DNA from: Sclerodactyla briareus
Lineage: Eukaryota > Echinodermata > Holothuroidea > Dendrochirotida > Sclerodactylidae
DNA: 64,000 nt
Assembly: GCA_026419785.1 (NCBI GenBank)
Contig: JAODTK010000345.1
Span: 1 to 64,000 of the forward strand
Direction: 5' to 3'
Shown one piece after another: positions 60,846 through 64,000 of this stretch. Position 1 is the first letter of the stretch. Each line of letters starts with the position of its first letter. The notes beneath the pieces were generated by a model that was given only the letters and a program-made list of their open reading frames with translations, searched no databases and was not told where the DNA came from. The position numbers were made by a program, and so were the translations under genes.

Positions 60846-63744
60846 TGATGTGAGATGTTGTAATGGCGTGAACAAACACTGTGCGAATTCATATTAAAGC
60901 AATGTTTTTGTATTTTAATCAAGATTCAGCAAAGATTCCACTGTTTTCTTTTTTTTCGGCAAAAAGTAACCATGGTGATATATCAACCTACTACAGCAAT
61001 CATCTTACACAGACTAATAATGTAATGGAAGTGATTTTAACATGGAGATTCCAAGACAAAAAAAAAAAGCATACACCATTTAATATTGCATGATGGGATC
61101 TTGGCCAATGCACATGCATGAAATTCAGAAGCCTTTAACCTGGTAACAAACAAGGGTATATGTCCGATTTGGCTGATGGGCAATTCCAGCGTTAGTTTTG
61201 TTACATTTTCTGCTTGTACCAGTTCAACTTCGTCCTGTAACATTGTCATAGTTGTAAATGAAAGATTCATGTTACTGTGCACATCAACCTTGGTCCAACT
61301 AATATCATCAACAAAAAAGGTTGAGGAATCCTTGGTGGATCTCAATGTCAGAGTACTTTTTGTCCTCATTAGTTTTGTTACGCAAAAATATTCCATGGGT
61401 TTCTTACCACTCATGTTTAAATTCAGATTCTCGCTCAACCACCCGAGTTATGGCAGCGGTATTTTTTTTATGTGTGAAAGTGAATTACTCAGCTCCATTA
61501 CAACATCAAATAAATGGCCAAAATATCCAGTGGTGTTGTTAGGAGAAATGAGAAACTGAAAAAATCTTGTTAGTTTCGTTACATTAGTTTCGTTACAGAT
61601 TCATTAACAATGCTTTATGTATGGGAGATTCATAAGCAACTATAATTTTAAATACAATTGCAATTTTCAGTATGCTAAGCTGATAAAGTTGGTTATGAAT
61701 TAGCAATTGGAAAATTATTCATTGATTTGCATTTTTCAGGGGTGAATACTTGATTTTTGGCCATCATCAAGATTGTTGTATTCATGGTTTGGGATCACTG
61801 GATAAGTTGGTGCAAAACTTGTGGGCTTCAAAATATGCACTGAGCTAGTTAGAAATGACACTAAACAACAATAAATTAATGTTTGCAAGTCTGACAGAGC
61901 TCCTTGTAAGGTTTTATTAAAGTATTGCATAACTACAGATATTAGCAAAGGAATAGCAGCCATATTGCTGTTGATTATGGCCACAGTAACCTATAGAAAC
62001 TGATTTTAAAGAAAATCTAGCAACTCCAAGACCACCCAGGCCTCAGTGGATAGTTCTCCACAGTACTTGCAACAACATGAGGGCAGTCAGCCAATGCAGA
62101 AGAACTGCTAATTATAGGAGAAGATCTGAAGAATTGTACCTGACTCCCTTGTGCAAGCATGGAATTCTTCACCCCCCCCTTTGTGAAGGACCCTATACTT
62201 TGACGACTACACTGTGAAACCACCCATCATTACAATACATTCATTGATTCTACACTACTGCAATGGGCCACTGTAGGGTGTATATATTTTCCTGAATTGT
62301 TTGGAAGGTAAAAGTTGCTACCATTCAACTGTCTTTCAATTCCTCAGCAAACTTAATGGCAAGACTGAGAGGACAGGTACATCTTGTCAAAATGGGGCTA
62401 CATTTTGAAATAACTGCCCCCCCCCCCCCCTCTTCCAATCCAAACTATCCTGGCACATACCCGTAGCCATAATGAATTGACAGTTACCAAAGAAATTTAC
62501 TATGCTGAGTGTGTTCATGCGGCCAACGAACAAAAAAAATTCCAATTTGATTAGCATATGGCTATTCATTCAGTGATGCCCCACCCCCTCTCCTGCATGC
62601 ACATTACTATTTGGAATCAGCCTTTACCACCAATGAAGCCTCATTAATCTTGATGGACAATCCCTTATAACTGTATTCAACTGGTCATGGTTTCAGCTGT
62701 AAATATATTTTGGCTATCATTGTAATGAAATTTGAGATTCTGTGATTTCTAGGGAATAGCTCAAATTACCTCCAGATTACCTTTGACCTACATTTAATGC
62801 ACCCCCTCTAAATGATCTACACTAGGAGCCAGTGTCTCTCATGTTGTATGGTTAGTTGTTGGAAATTGGTGGAATGCACTTTAACTACTACACATACATG
62901 TGTTAGTTTCGTTACATACCCCTAATTTTGTGTTAGTTTTGTTACATGTTAGATTGTTACAAGTCTTTGGCATGCTATACTAATAGAGTAGTTGACATCT
63001 ACTCATTTTCTGTCCATGATTACACTAGGTAGGAATGGCAAAAATAGTTGTATAAAAAATATGCCTTATGTAAAAGCAAATAAGTAGGGAAAAAATAGTG
63101 GAATTTTGTTAGTTTCGTTACATATCCAGGTGGGCTGACTTTTTTCCTTTGGGCGAAGTACTATCACTAGAAATGAGAATTTTGTTGTTGATCCTAACTA
63201 AACAGTACCTATTCAACAGGATAATTATGTGTTTGAGTTGCCTCAATTGTGTTTGAGAATAAAAAATTTAAATGACTATGCATGGGCTTTTTGAAGGATT
63301 TTTTTCACCCCAAAGTAGCGTTTTCATTATTCAATACAAAATTGCAAACAAATCCCGTTTGATAAGAAACTGTAAGGAATTTCAATTTTGAATGTCTATT
63401 ACACATGGCCTACTTGGTAAAGGAACATGAATAGTTGAAATTTTAGTGCCCTTGAGACGTTTAGCTGAATTGCCCTGATACATTTAGTGTTTTTTTTCAG
63501 TTATAATAGTATATTAAGATCTTCTTACTTGAAGGTCCCATCTGCCTCTATTCCATGTCTTATTTTAATCACAAAGATACTCATGGCACTTTTCTGTTAT
63601 GATCGATACAAAAACCACCATTGAAAGACAGTAAATCTGTTAAAACAGGAGAATTAGCCCGAAATTTTGTGACATAGCTCCCTAGTCTCTATGGTGAACC
63701 ACATCGTTGCCGCGGTGATAACCAAGATATATAGATATAACAAT
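60846..63744. other. Non-coding DNA with recurring TTAGTTTCGTTACA motif
   Basis: TTAGTTT(C/T)GTTAC occurs at about 61193, 61369, 61572, 61586, 62906, 62935 and 63110, always on the plus strand. No gene is recognised. A C run lies at 62417-62430. Confidence 0.6.
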
Positions 63745-64000
63745 AGTAACCTAAAAAAGCCAAGAAACTTATTGTCAGTGATTCCCTGGGATGATCCGTA
63801 CTGACTTAATCAAGCTAAGCAGTGTCAACTTCACATATGCTCACAGATTAAATAGGGATTGTGTCACATTGTGGGGAACTCACATACCAAGTAGAAACTT
63901 CATCCATGCAAGTAAGGTCTTGTTAACCAAGCTCATTAGCATTATCACCAATCCCCACCCCCACCCAACCCCCACCCAACCCCTCCCCCACCTCCCTGAT
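63745..64000. repeat. Composite repeat family, copy F (cut by window edge)
   Basis: AAAAAGCCAAGAAACTTATT and GTGATTCCC-TGATCC, then AATCAAGCTAAGCAGTGTCA and ACTTCACATATGCTCAC, match the start of copy D at 46100-46180. Confidence 0.75.

Noticed and set aside
61037..61438. 133-codon minus-strand frame with NVTKLT words
   Set aside because: The words come from the recurring TTAGTTT(C/T)GTTAC motif, and no start or domain is evident.
1..64000. CRISPR array or prokaryotic operon
   Set aside because: The repeats have no regular spacer structure, and gene content and splice sites are eukaryotic.

Overview
The window is animal nuclear DNA, not prokaryotic. It has very low gene density, short coding exons with GT/AG splice sites, long introns, tRNA-derived SINEs, the 3' tail of a CR1/L2-like LINE, MITE-like elements, minisatellites and an LTR retrotransposon. 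This repeat mix suits a marine invertebrate, possibly a deuterostome such as an echinoderm, but the species cannot be fixed from sequence alone. Single-base deletions at short homopolymers recur in otherwise good exons, so the text probably derives from an indel-prone long-read assembly.

The only host gene I can support is one integrin alpha subunit on the minus strand, most like the alpha4/alpha9 group. It enters from the right edge and leaves at the left. In transcript order I see ten exons: e1 52932-53071, e2 51939-52046, e3 49694-49788 and e4 47529-47674 (beta-propeller FG-GAP blades with calcium loops); e5 45922-46078 and e6 42141-42297 (thigh domain); e7 22341-22516 and e8 21363-21529 (calf-1 into calf-2); e9 20032-20108 and e10 7561-7673 (calf-2). 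The N-terminal propeller blades, part of thigh/calf-1, and the membrane segment with its cytoplasmic tail were not found.

The rest is intronic and mostly repeats. From left to right these are: a 98-bp minisatellite (2110-3745); a Ty3/Gypsy LTR retrotransposon (8157-17873) inserted with a GTAC target duplication into an older composite repeat; a hAT-like MITE (18941-20018) that carries a 55-bp minisatellite and ends 13 bp from the e9 boundary; a quiet low-repeat stretch (about 29-38 kb); a 117-bp minisatellite (38400-41985); SINEs around e2 and e3; foldback elements at 52.5 and 55 kb; and a 309-bp tandem array (57.8-60.2 kb). At least six copies of one composite repeat family lie in this locus. 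They share a start motif, an end motif and clustered AGGTCA half-sites.

The most interesting observations are an SGNH-hydrolase-like segment between the integrase and 3' LTR of the Gypsy element, a partial duplicate of integrin exon e2 truncated by a SINE, and the composite repeat family itself.
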